From JAHRAW01 sp965203265 (lineage in GTDB: Bacteria; Pseudomonadota; Gammaproteobacteria; Arenicellales; Poriferihabitantaceae): DNA of 64,000 nt. The stretch's first letter is position 1. The number at the start of each line of letters is the position of its first letter. Below the pieces are notes generated by a model that saw only the letters and a list, made by a program, of their open reading frames with translations, ran no database searches and was not told the DNA's origin. The DNA lies in assembly GCA_965203265.1 (NCBI GenBank), contig CBDBBV010000002.1, forward strand, positions 1,426,001-1,490,000, given 5' to 3'. Shown one piece after another: positions 34,242 to 42,472 of the stretch. The translations under genes were made by a program, and so were the position numbers.

Positions 34242-36827
34242 ATGACCCATCAGGATGACCACAACGCGGATCGGCCAGCCCCGGATGAAATGGTGGCAGC
34301 CGTCGATTCCGGCGCACGCAGTCCGGGCGGTGCGATCGGAACTTTTTTGGCCTGGGCGGCTTTTTCGTGGTCGGCCTTGCAACTATGGATTGCTTCGCCG
34401 CTACCCTACTTGGTCGGCAACCTCATACCGGTATTGAACAATACCGACACCCGCTCGATTCATCTCGCTTTCGGGCTACTACTCGCGTTCCTCGCCTACC
34501 CGACACGCAATTCATCGCCACGCGATCGCATTCCCTATCCGGATTGGTGTCTGGCTGCGCTCGGCGTCTGCGTTACCATGTATCTGTCGGTGTTCGCGGT
34601 GGCGCTCGGCGAGCGGCCCGGCCTGCCAACCACTGCGGACTTGATCGTCGCCACCATCGGCATCGTGTTGGTGCTGGAGGGCGCGCGGCGGGCGCTCGGT
34701 CTGCCGTTGATGATCATCGCCGGCATGTTCCTGCTGTATGTATTTTTCGGGCATCTAGCGCCCGATGTCATCGCGTGGAAAGGAGCCAGTTACGGCAAGG
34801 CGATGTCCCACATGTGGTTGACGCAGGAGGGGGTATTCGGCGTGGCGCTCGGTGTATCCACTTCGATGGTCTTCCTGTTCGTGCTGTTCGGCGCACTACT
34901 GGAGCGCGCCGGTGCCGGCAACTATTTCATCTGGGTAGCGTTTTCTCTGCTGGGGCATTTGCGCGGCGGGCCGGCCAAAGCCGCGGTGGTGTCTTCCGGG
35001 CTAACCGGCCTGATATCCGGCTCATCCATCGCTAATGTGGTAACCACCGGCACCTTCACCATCCCGCTGATGAAGCGAGTCGGCTTTCCGCCAGAGAAGG
35101 CCGGCGCAGTGGAGGTCGCTTCATCCACCAATGGCCAACTGACTCCGCCGGTGATGGGGGCGGCGGCTTTCCTGATGATCGAATTCGTCGGCATTTCCTA
35201 TATCGAGGTGATCAAGCATGCTTTCCTACCGGCGATCATTTCCTATATCGCGTTGATCTATATTGTCCATCTGGAAGCATGCAAAGCCGGTCTTGAGGGT
35301 TTGCCTCGGACGCATGCAAGAACTTGGCGACAATCGTTGCTGGCGCTACTCGTGAATGTACTCGGCATGATTATTCTCTCCGGCATCTGCTATTACTTCT
35401 TCAGCGGACTCAAGGGATTCGCCGGCGTCTATACCTTCTGGGTGGTAGCGGCGATCATCCTGACGATATATGTAGGGTTGGTCGCCTACGCCACCCGATT
35501 TCCGGAACTCGGCCCAAGCGACCGCATCGACAAACTGCCGATACCCGCTCCGATCATCAAGGCCGGCCTGTATTACCTGTTGCCGGTGGTAGTCTTGATC
35601 TGGTGTCTCACCGTCGAGCGCCTCTCACCCGGTTTATCGGCGTTCTATGCGTCGCTACTGATGATTATCATCCTGCTGACGCACAAGCCACTCAAGGCGA
35701 TGATTCGGGCGCAAGGAGATGTCCGTGTGCGCATGGCCGAGGGTTTGACGGATCTGCGCGATGGCATGATCTCCGGCGCGCGCAACATGATCGGCATCAG
35801 CGTAGCGACCGCCTGCGCCGGTATCATTCTCGGCACCGTCACCCTGACCGGCATCGGCCTCGTCATGGCGGAGTTCGTTGAATTCATTTCCGCCGGCAAC
35901 CTCATGCTGATGTTGCTGTTCACCGCGATTATCAGCCTGATTCTCGGCATGGGCTTGCCCACCACTGCCAACTACATCGTGGTTTCGTCCCTGATGGCGC
36001 CGGTGATCGTCTCCGTCGGTGCCGACAACGGCCTGATCGTGCCGCTGATCGCGGTACACCTGTTCGTGTTCTATTTCGGCATCCTCGCCGACGACACGCC
36101 ACCGGTGGGCTTGGCGGCATATGCGGCGGCGGCCGTCTCCGGCGGCGACCCCATCAAAACGGGCATTCAGGGATTCACCTACGACATCCGCACCGCCATC
36201 CTGCCGTTTCTGTTCATATTCAACACCGAATTGCTCCTGATCGGCATCGAAAACTGGCTTCACCTGATCGTGGTACTGGCCTCGGCGACCACCGCCATGT
36301 TGTTGTTCGCCGCCGCCAGCCAGCGCTATTTCCTGACGCGCACCACGGCGTGGGAGGTCGTGGCGCTACTGCTGATTTCCTTCACATTGTTCCGCCCGGG
36401 TTTCTGGATGGATATGATTCATCCACCGCTGGCGAAAGTGGACGCGAGCGAAATCTATGAAGTGGTTGCGGCCATGCCGGTCAATTCTCTGGTGCGGGTG
36501 CATGTTATCGGTGAGACTCTGGAAGGCGACCCGGTGGACAAAGTGGTGATGTTGCCCCTCGGCGCAGCCGGTAGCGGCGCCGAGCGGCTGGCCACCGCAG
36601 CTGGTTTGGAACTGCGCGAGGAAGACGGCAAACTGCTGGTCGATAATTTGACCTTCGGCGGCGCGGCGGAACGCCAGCAGATCGACTTCGACTGGGAAAT
36701 CGCCGACATCCAAATCAAAGCCGATCGACCGCCCAAACAGTGGTTCTTCCTACCGGCACTGGCATTGCTGGGGGTGATTGTGCTGTTGCAACGGCGACGA
36801 AAACGGCGTAACGCGGCGGCACGCTGA
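34242..36827 (+). CDS. TRAP transporter fused permease (4TM/12TM)
   Basis: 861 residues, strongly hydrophobic. The small 4-helix DctQ-like part comes first (WAAFSWSALQLWIASPLPYLVGNL), then the large DctM-like part (GVSTSMVFLFVLFGALLERAGAGNYF, SGLTGLISGSSIANVVTTGTF, GMGLPTTANYIVVSSLMAPVI). The fused form is the partner of TAXI binding proteins and imports solute with Na+ or H+. A soluble domain of about 90 residues near the C-terminus (VDASEIYEVVAAMPVNSLVRVHVIGE) precedes a last helix. The start at 34242 is uncertain because no strong RBS is visible. Confidence 0.92.
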   Translation: MTHQDDHNADRPAPDEMVAAVDSGARSPGGAIGTFLAWAAFSWSALQLWIASPLPYLVGNLIPVLNNTDTRSIHLAFGLLLAFLAYPTRNSSPRDRIPYPDWCLAALGVCVTMYLSVFAVALGERPGLPTTADLIVATIGIVLVLEGARRALGLPLMIIAGMFLLYVFFGHLAPDVIAWKGASYGKAMSHMWLTQEGVFGVALGVSTSMVFLFVLFGALLERAGAGNYFIWVAFSLLGHLRGGPAKAAVVSSGLTGLISGSSIANVVTTGTFTIPLMKRVGFPPEKAGAVEVASSTNGQLTPPVMGAAAFLMIEFVGISYIEVIKHAFLPAIISYIALIYIVHLEACKAGLEGLPRTHARTWRQSLLALLVNVLGMIILSGICYYFFSGLKGFAGVYTFWVVAAIILTIYVGLVAYATRFPELGPSDRIDKLPIPAPIIKAGLYYLLPVVVLIWCLTVERLSPGLSAFYASLLMIIILLTHKPLKAMIRAQGDVRVRMAEGLTDLRDGMISGARNMIGISVATACAGIILGTVTLTGIGLVMAEFVEFISAGNLMLMLLFTAIISLILGMGLPTTANYIVVSSLMAPVIVSVGADNGLIVPLIAVHLFVFYFGILADDTPPVGLAAYAAAAVSGGDPIKTGIQGFTYDIRTAILPFLFIFNTELLLIGIENWLHLIVVLASATTAMLLFAAASQRYFLTRTTAWEVVALLLISFTLFRPGFWMDMIHPPLAKVDASEIYEVVAAMPVNSLVRVHVIGETLEGDPVDKVVMLPLGAAGSGAERLATAAGLELREEDGKLLVDNLTFGGAAERQQIDFDWEIADIQIKADRPPKQWFFLPALALLGVIVLLQRRRKRRNAAAR

Positions 36828-36885
36828 CAAATTTTGCGGATTGTCGCTACGCCGCGTACCCGCATCCCACGGGATGGTTTACCCA

Positions 36886-38679
36886 TTACCCCGACCTCGC
36901 CTCCTCCTGCAATTTCCACATCTGCGCATACAACCCCCGGCGCGCTAACAATTGTTCGTGGCTACCTCGTTCCACTATTCGACCCTTGTCCAGCACGATG
37001 ATCTGGTTCGCATTGACGATGGTGGAAAGGCGGTGGGCGATTACCACGGTGGTGCTGTGTTGTGCCACTCGGTCGAGGGCCTCTTGGATGGCCTTTTCCG
37101 CGCGGCTGTCGAGGGACGAGGTGGCTTCGTCGAAGATCAGGATGGGCGCGCCCTTGAGTGCGGCGCGGGCGATGGCTACTCGTTGTTTTTCGCCGCCGGA
37201 TAGTTTGAGGCCGCGTTCGCCCACTAGTATGTCGTAGCCCTGCGGATGTTGGGCGATGAAGTCGTCCAAGCGGGCGACTTTCGCGGCGGCGGCGATGTCC
37301 TCCCGGCTCGCCTCGGGGCGGCCATATCCGATGTTGTAGCCGATGGTTTCGTTGAACAGCACCGTGTCCTGCGGGACTACGCCCAGAGCCGCGCGCAAAC
37401 TGGACAGGGTCAGGTCGCGCAAGTCTTGCCCGTCTATGCAAATTCGCCCCTCAGTCGGATCGTAAAACCGCAACAGCAATCTCGATATGGTGGATTTGCC
37501 CGCGCCGGACGGGCCGACGACCGCCACCATCTGGCCGCCGGGCACGCAAAAATCGATGTCCTGCAACACGGCGCTGTCGGCGCGGTAGCGGAAGGAAACC
37601 GCCTCGAAGCGGATTTCCCCCTGGCTGAGCCGCAGGGCAACGGCGCGCGGGCGCTCCACCACCTCGGGTTCCTCGTCCATCAACGCGAACATTCGCTCCA
37701 TGTCGATCAGCGAGTGGTTGATGTCGCGGTATATCGAGCCCATGAAATTCAGCGGAATATAGAGCTGAATCAGGAATGCGTTGACCATGACGAAATCCCC
37801 CAGCGTCATGCTGCCGTCCACCACCCCGCGCGCCGCCAGCACCATCAGCAGGGTCAAGCCCGTGGCCACGATAACGCCCTGGCCGATATTGAGATAGGAC
37901 AGGGTTATGTTGCTTTTCAGCGAGGCGCGCACCCACGCCATGAGGGAATCCCCGTAGCGGTTCACCTCCAGAGACTCGTTGCCGAACACCTTGACCGTCT
38001 CGTAGTTGAGCAGGGAATCGAGCGCGCGAGTGTTGGCGGAGGATGACGCGGCGTTCATTTGCACGCGGAACTTGGTTCGCCAAGCGGTTACCGCGAGGGT
38101 GAACAGGCTGTAAATCACGATCATGGCGATGGTGATCAGGGCAAAACCGGCATCGAATCTCGACCACAGAATCACCAGCACCGCGATCAATTCAAACGAC
38201 ACCGGAATGATGTTGAACACGAACATTCTGAGAAAATCGGTGACTGCGCCGGTGCCGCGCTCGATGTCGCGGGACAATGCGCCGGTTTTGCGGTCGAGAT
38301 GAAAGCCCAAAGAGAGAGATTGCAGACGGCGAAACACCTCCAGAGAAATGTGATGGATGATCTGCACGCTCGCCCGGGAGAAGACCACATTGCGTATCTC
38401 GTTGAACAGGACGGAGCCGAAACGCAGCAGACCATACCCCGCCAACAACGCCAACGGCACCGCCAGCGCAATCTCGGGCGCGCCTTCGAGCGCATCGACA
38501 ATGCCCTTGAGGACGATCGGCACCGAAATATTGGCCACTCTGGCCAACACCAAAAACCCAAGCCCAACCGCCACCCGCCAACGATACCGCCATAGATAGG
38601 GCAACAACCGAGCCACCGGCGCCCACCTGCCCTTCTTGTCGGTGAGGACGCGGTGGCGGGTAGAGGCGGGTTTGTTCAT
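36886..38679 (-). CDS. ABC transporter, fused permease/ATPase (Atm1/HMT type)
   Basis: 597 residues. Six membrane helices (about 30-320) contain the ABC type 1 exporter features NYETVKVFGNESLEVNRYGDSL, typical of the Atm1/HMT1 branch linked to glutathione- or iron-sulfur-related export. The ATPase carries Walker A GPSGAGKST, the signature LSGGEKQRVAIARAALK, Walker B ILIFDEATSSLD and the H-loop IAHRLSTIVNANQII. It acts as a homodimer in the inner membrane. The ATG at 38679 overlaps the stop of a 42-codon ORF (ATGA), and no separate RBS is visible, so coupling is likely. Confidence 0.92.
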   Translation of the reverse strand: MNKPASTRHRVLTDKKGRWAPVARLLPYLWRYRWRVAVGLGFLVLARVANISVPIVLKGIVDALEGAPEIALAVPLALLAGYGLLRFGSVLFNEIRNVVFSRASVQIIHHISLEVFRRLQSLSLGFHLDRKTGALSRDIERGTGAVTDFLRMFVFNIIPVSFELIAVLVILWSRFDAGFALITIAMIVIYSLFTLAVTAWRTKFRVQMNAASSSANTRALDSLLNYETVKVFGNESLEVNRYGDSLMAWVRASLKSNITLSYLNIGQGVIVATGLTLLMVLAARGVVDGSMTLGDFVMVNAFLIQLYIPLNFMGSIYRDINHSLIDMERMFALMDEEPEVVERPRAVALRLSQGEIRFEAVSFRYRADSAVLQDIDFCVPGGQMVAVVGPSGAGKSTISRLLLRFYDPTEGRICIDGQDLRDLTLSSLRAALGVVPQDTVLFNETIGYNIGYGRPEASREDIAAAAKVARLDDFIAQHPQGYDILVGERGLKLSGGEKQRVAIARAALKGAPILIFDEATSSLDSRAEKAIQEALDRVAQHSTTVVIAHRLSTIVNANQIIVLDKGRIVERGSHEQLLARRGLYAQMWKLQEEARSG

Positions 38680-38804
38680 GGTTGTGGTATGAGGAAAGTG
38701 AGGCGGCCGTTGTCGCAGTCGATGACGCCGGATTTCGGTGCGCCCCGGCTCAGCCGCAGGCCGGCGCGGCCGCCGATGGTCTTGGGGGCGAATTCGTACA
38801 GCAT
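38676..38804 (-). CDS. Possible 42-residue protein coupled to the ABC transporter
   Basis: MLYEFAPKTIGGRAGLRL... ending LTFLIPQP. Its TGA overlaps the ABC ATG. AGG lies 5 bases before its ATG, and a -10-like TATACT lies at 38835-38840. The frame is open to an earlier ATG at 38858. I do not recognise the sequence. The tight coupling, and the lack of any other RBS for the ABC gene, are the reasons to list it. Confidence 0.4.
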   Translation of the reverse strand: MLYEFAPKTIGGRAGLRLSRGAPKSGVIDCDNGRLTFLIPQP

Positions 38805-38958
38805 GGATGCCTGCCGTTGCGGGGGGACTTGCGGAGTATACCCAATTCCCGGAATCATCGGCAGCCGTCGGCCGAGGCGGGCGGCGCACCTGCCGCCAGA
38901 TTTTCCCCATGGTCGTCGACTCGACGACGCGCAGGATTTCCGCCGAGTGCTTTTATGC

Positions 38959-38964
38959 TATGAT
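38959..38964 (+). promoter_or_regulatory. Extended -10 promoter for the solitary methyltransferase
   Basis: TGC-TATGAT with a weak TTTCCG 16 bases upstream, 48 bases before the methyltransferase ATG at 39013. Confidence 0.45.
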
Positions 38965-39012
38965 TGCGCACCGAGAGAATGGTTGCGGAAAGGTGGTTTA
39001 GGCATAACACCA

Positions 39013-40098
39013 ATGGAAAATTTAATCATCAAAGGCGAAAATCTGAAATGCCTCGAGTACTTGATCGAGGAAAGGAAGTTAAGAGGGAGAGTGGATATGG
39101 TGTACATCGATCCACCGTTTGCGACGAACGGAACATTCACAATAACTGATGGGAGAGCATCGACAATCAGCAATTCCAGAAAAGGCGATGTCGCATATCT
39201 CGATAAACTCACCGGAGTGGGATTTATCGATTTCTTAAGGAAAAGATTGTTGTTGTTGAATGAATTGCTCTCCGAACAAGGTTCGATTTATCTGCATATA
39301 GACTATAAAATCGGGCATTATGTAAAAGTAATGATGGACGAGGTATTTGGTATTGAGAACTTTAGAAATGATATAACAAGAATAAAATGCAATCCAAAGA
39401 ATTTCAAAAGAGTCGGTTATGGGAACATAAAAGATATGATTCTATTTTATTCAAAATCATCCAAGCCAATTTGGAATGAACCCGAAGAACCGTATAGCGA
39501 AAAAGACTTACAGAAATTATTTCCGAAAATGAAAGAAGGAAGAAGATATACTACCGTTCCGATTCATGCGCCGGGGGAAACTGAAAATGGAAAGTCGAAT
39601 CAACCATTCAGAGGTATGCTTCCGCCAAAAGGTAGGCATTGGAGAACCGATATTGACACTCTGGAACAGTGGGACAAAAGCGGATTGATTGAATGGTCTA
39701 AAACCGGAAATCCCCGAAAAATTATCTTTGCGAATGATAAAAAAGGGAAAAGGGTGCAGGATATATGGGCATTCAAAGATCCGCAATATCCATCATATCC
39801 AACGGAAAAGAATGAAAGTCTGCTAGACTTGATCATCCGAACATCCTCAAATGAAAACAGTATCGTGTTGGATTGTTTCTGCGGTTCCGGTACAACGCTG
39901 AAATCCGCTCATTTATTGAATAGAAAATGGATCGGCATAGATCAAGCAGAACACGCAATCAAGGCAACAGTGAAAAAATTGGAAAATGTCGCGGACAGTG
40001 TATTCATTCCTAAACCGGAATATGAATTGATCAACATCGATGAAACGGAAATGACCAACAAACCGTTGGTCAGCGATGAAACCTGTTGCCGCCGATGA
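39013..40098 (+). CDS. Beta-class DNA methyltransferase, probably adenine-N6
   Basis: 361 residues. The catalytic motif YIDPPF (31-36) precedes the SAM-binding motif FCGSGTT (289-295), the motif order of the beta class. GSIYLHIDYKIGHYVKVMMDEVFG and FKDPQYPSYPTEKNESLLDLIIRTSS are further family signatures. There is no restriction partner beside it, so it may be solitary or act with a distant nuclease. It is strongly AT-rich within GC-rich surroundings. The frame stays open upstream to 38653, but only the part from 39013 has family similarity. Its TGA overlaps the exonuclease III ATG (ATGA). Confidence 0.88.
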   Translation: MENLIIKGENLKCLEYLIEERKLRGRVDMVYIDPPFATNGTFTITDGRASTISNSRKGDVAYLDKLTGVGFIDFLRKRLLLLNELLSEQGSIYLHIDYKIGHYVKVMMDEVFGIENFRNDITRIKCNPKNFKRVGYGNIKDMILFYSKSSKPIWNEPEEPYSEKDLQKLFPKMKEGRRYTTVPIHAPGETENGKSNQPFRGMLPPKGRHWRTDIDTLEQWDKSGLIEWSKTGNPRKIIFANDKKGKRVQDIWAFKDPQYPSYPTEKNESLLDLIIRTSSNENSIVLDCFCGSGTTLKSAHLLNRKWIGIDQAEHAIKATVKKLENVADSVFIPKPEYELINIDETEMTNKPLVSDETCCRR

Positions 40099-40892
40099 AA
40101 ATCATCACCTGGAATGTCAACGGAATCCGCGCGGTCGAGCGCAAAGGCGAGTTGCAAAACCTGCTCCACACGCACGACCCGGATGTACTCATGCTGCAGG
40201 AAATCAAGGGCAACGTCGAGCAGTTCAGCGCATTTCTCACGGACAATCCGGAATACCGCCAGCAATACCACAGCGCCGAGAAAAAGGGCTATGCCGGAAC
40301 CGCCATCTGGGTGAAACGGGCGCTGTTCGACACGCTGGGCGAGTGCCGCTTTCACCACACCATCCCGAACGCGCCCAACGCCGACGAAGGCCGAATTACC
40401 CGCCTGTCCTGCCGACACGGCGGTGAACGCTGGGAGTTGCTGTCGATCTACTTCCCCAACGGCGGCAAAAGCGAGCAAGCATGGGCGGAAAAACTGGTGT
40501 TCTACCAACGTTCTCTGGAACAAATGAACGCCCTGCGGAACGAGGGCGCGGTGGTGCTGGTGGGCGGCGACATGAATGTGGCGCACCGCGAAATCGACCT
40601 CGCCCGCCCCGAGGAAAACGACGGAAAAATCGGCTTCCACCCCAAAGAGCGCGCATGGATGGATCAAGTGCTGACGCACCGCTGGGCCGATGTATGGCGC
40701 GCACGCAATCCCGATACGGCCGATGTGTATTCCTGGTGGCATCTGGTCACACGCGCGCGCGCGCGCAACATCGGCTGGCGGATCGACTATTTCTTCCTAT
40801 CCGAGGAACACCTCGACCGGGTTGCGGATGCACGCTACCTGAACGACCAGATGGGCTCCGACCACTGCCCGTTATTGCTGGAAATGCGTTAG
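40095..40892 (+). CDS. xthA: Exodeoxyribonuclease III
   Basis: 265 residues. MKIITWNVNGIRAVERKG, LMLQEIKG, VVLVGGDMNVAHREIDLARP and GSDHCPLLLEM are the standard ExoIII/AP-endonuclease motifs with metal-binding glutamate, catalytic aspartates and histidine. The enzyme cuts at abasic sites and degrades 3' ends in repair. Composition is GC-rich like the host. Translation appears coupled to the AT-rich methyltransferase upstream by an ATGA overlap, so the foreign gene sits exactly against its start. Confidence 0.95.
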   Translation: MKIITWNVNGIRAVERKGELQNLLHTHDPDVLMLQEIKGNVEQFSAFLTDNPEYRQQYHSAEKKGYAGTAIWVKRALFDTLGECRFHHTIPNAPNADEGRITRLSCRHGGERWELLSIYFPNGGKSEQAWAEKLVFYQRSLEQMNALRNEGAVVLVGGDMNVAHREIDLARPEENDGKIGFHPKERAWMDQVLTHRWADVWRARNPDTADVYSWWHLVTRARARNIGWRIDYFFLSEEHLDRVADARYLNDQMGSDHCPLLLEMR

Positions 40893-40994
40893 TTGCCTCT
40901 TTGCGATCAGTCGCCGACTCCGACACACCAAGCCACGCCGGGATGGCGCGCAACGCTCGATTGCACAGGGAATTGCCGAACTTGCCGAACTCCG

Positions 40995-42200
40995 TCACCC
41001 CGTCTTGCACACGCCCAACCCATCCAACCCCACCTCCAAATCCGCGATGATGTCGTCGATGTGCTCCAGACCGACCGAGACCCGAATCAGGTTGTCGCGG
41101 ATGCCGGCGCGGGAGCGTTCTTCGGCGCTGATGCGGGCGTGGGTGGTGGTGGCGGGGTGGGTGATGGTTGTTTTGGCGTCTCCCAGATTTGCGGTGATGG
41201 AGAGGAATCGGGTGGCATCGATCACCTGCCAAGCCTGTTGCCGCCCGCCGCCGACCTCGAAGGAGAGCACGCCGCCGAATCCCTGCTGCCGACGTTTCGC
41301 CAGTTGGTGCTGGGGGTGGGAGGCGAGCCCCGGGTAATACACCCGTTTCACCGCCGCATGCCCCTCCAGCCACTTCGCCAGCGCCAGCGCGTTGTCGCAA
41401 TGTTGGCGCATTCTGAGAGAGAGGGTTTCCAGGCCCTTGCTGAAAACCCATGCGTTGAACGGGCTCATACAGGGCCCGGTAGTGCGCAGCATGGTGAAGA
41501 ATTGCTCGTGGATGTGCTCGTCGTCGGTTACCAGCGCGCCGCCGACGCAGCGGCCCTGGCCGTCGAGATATTTGGTGGCGGTGTGCACCACGATGTCGGC
41601 GCCGAGTTCCAGCGGGCGTTGCAGCACCGGCGTGCAAAAGGCATTGTCCACCGCCAGCGGCGCCTGCGCGAGTTTGGCGACCGCGGCGACAGCTTCTATG
41701 TCGGCCAGTTCGCACAGGGGATTGGAGGGGGATTCGAGGAACAGCAATCGGGTGTTCGGCTTGAGCGCCGCCCGCCATTGCTCCACATCGGTGATTCGCA
41801 CGAAGGTGGTGTCGATGCCGAAGCGGTTGAACACCTTGGTGAGCACGGACACGGTCGAGCCGAACAGTTCCGCCGACGCCACCACGTGATCGCCGGCCTT
41901 GAGCAGGCTCAGCAACAGCCCGGAAATGGCCGCCATGCCGGACGCGGTGGCCAACCCGAAGCGCCCGCCTTCCATCGCCGCCAGCCGATTTTCGAAGCCG
42001 CTCACGGTGGGGTTGGTGAAGCGGGAATAGACGTTGCCCGGCTGGTCGCCACTGAACCGCGCCGCCGCCTCGGCCGCATCGGCGAAGACGAAACTGGAGG
42101 TGGTGAAGATCGGCTCGCTGTGCTCCTGCTCCGAGCTGCGCCGATGGCCGCAGCGAATCGCCGCGGTTTGTGGGTGATATTGGCCGGATAGTTTTCGCAT
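40995..42200 (-). CDS. metZ: O-succinylhomoserine sulfhydrylase MetZ
   Basis: 401 residues. A PLP enzyme of the Cys/Met metabolism family: SRFTNPTVSGFENRLAAMEG, LFLESPSNPLCELADI, PLAVDNAFCTPVLQRPLELGADIVVHTATKYLDGQGR (PLP lysine in TKYLDG), and RISVGLEH-like RVSVGLEHIDDIIADL. MetZ makes homocysteine from O-succinylhomoserine and sulfide; cystathionine gamma-synthase is the nearest alternative, but the SAM-II leader and LDGQGRCVGG fit MetZ. AGGAGG lies 8 bases before the ATG. Expression is predicted to fall when SAM is abundant. Confidence 0.9.
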   Translation of the reverse strand: MRKLSGQYHPQTAAIRCGHRRSSEQEHSEPIFTTSSFVFADAAEAAARFSGDQPGNVYSRFTNPTVSGFENRLAAMEGGRFGLATASGMAAISGLLLSLLKAGDHVVASAELFGSTVSVLTKVFNRFGIDTTFVRITDVEQWRAALKPNTRLLFLESPSNPLCELADIEAVAAVAKLAQAPLAVDNAFCTPVLQRPLELGADIVVHTATKYLDGQGRCVGGALVTDDEHIHEQFFTMLRTTGPCMSPFNAWVFSKGLETLSLRMRQHCDNALALAKWLEGHAAVKRVYYPGLASHPQHQLAKRRQQGFGGVLSFEVGGGRQQAWQVIDATRFLSITANLGDAKTTITHPATTTHARISAEERSRAGIRDNLIRVSVGLEHIDDIIADLEVGLDGLGVCKTG

Positions 42201-42261
42201 GGTTGGTACCCTCCTGTAGTCGGATTCGGATTCGGATTGCAGGCGGGTTCACCAAGACGCG

Positions 42262-42306
42262 AAAAACCCGCTTTCAGCCATTGAACGATGGGCTAAAAAG
42301 CGGGGG
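42262..42306 (-). terminator. Intrinsic terminator of the metZ leader (attenuator)
   Basis: Minus strand stem CCCGCTTT...AGCC..AT / AT.GGCT..AAAGCGGG, loop CGTTCA, then TTTTT. It lies between the SAM-II aptamer and the metZ RBS. Its left arm CTTTTTAGCC (42300-42291) can instead pair with GGCTAAAGAG (42325-42316) of the aptamer. Confidence 0.8.
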
Positions 42307-42312
42307 TTTGAG

Positions 42313-42370
42313 CCTCTCTTTAGCCGTATTTGTAACGCGCCCGCAAGCTGAAAATCAAATCGGCGCGGGA
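42313..42370 (-). ncRNA. SAM-II (metA/SAM-alpha) riboswitch controlling metZ
   Basis: Minus strand P1 helix CGCGCC (42367-42362) / GGCGCG (42341-42336), an A/U-rich loop GATTTGATTTT, then the conserved GCGCGTTACAAATACGGCTAAAGAGAGG-type 3' part (key elements GCGCGT, AAAT, GCTAAA, AG-rich end). This matches the SAM-II consensus, an H-type pseudoknot that binds S-adenosylmethionine. It lies about 110 bases upstream of metZ, the correct pathway. SAM binding should hold the GCTAAA strand and let the terminator form. Confidence 0.85.
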
Positions 42371-42373
42371 AGT

Positions 42374-42402
42374 ATTATGTGGCGGCATCCGAATCCTGTC
42401 AA
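42374..42402 (-). promoter_or_regulatory. Promoter of the SAM-II-metZ transcript
   Basis: Minus strand TTGACA (42397-42402), a 17-base spacer, and CATAAT (42374-42379): 6/6 and 5/6 consensus matches. The predicted start is right at the 5' end of the riboswitch. Confidence 0.75.
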
Positions 42403-42472
42403 CCCCATGTACGATGCCGATACAACCCCTACCCCGCCCACTTTCGTTGCCGAAGCGCACGGGTATCCGGCA

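Noticed and set aside
38653..39012. In-frame upstream extension of the beta-class methyltransferase
   Set aside because: The extension is GC-rich, has no family similarity and lies upstream of the best promoter; the methyltransferase homology starts at 39013.
40893..42191. 432-codon plus-strand ORF
   Set aside because: Mirror frame of metZ; low-complexity Gly/Arg/His-rich translation without motifs.
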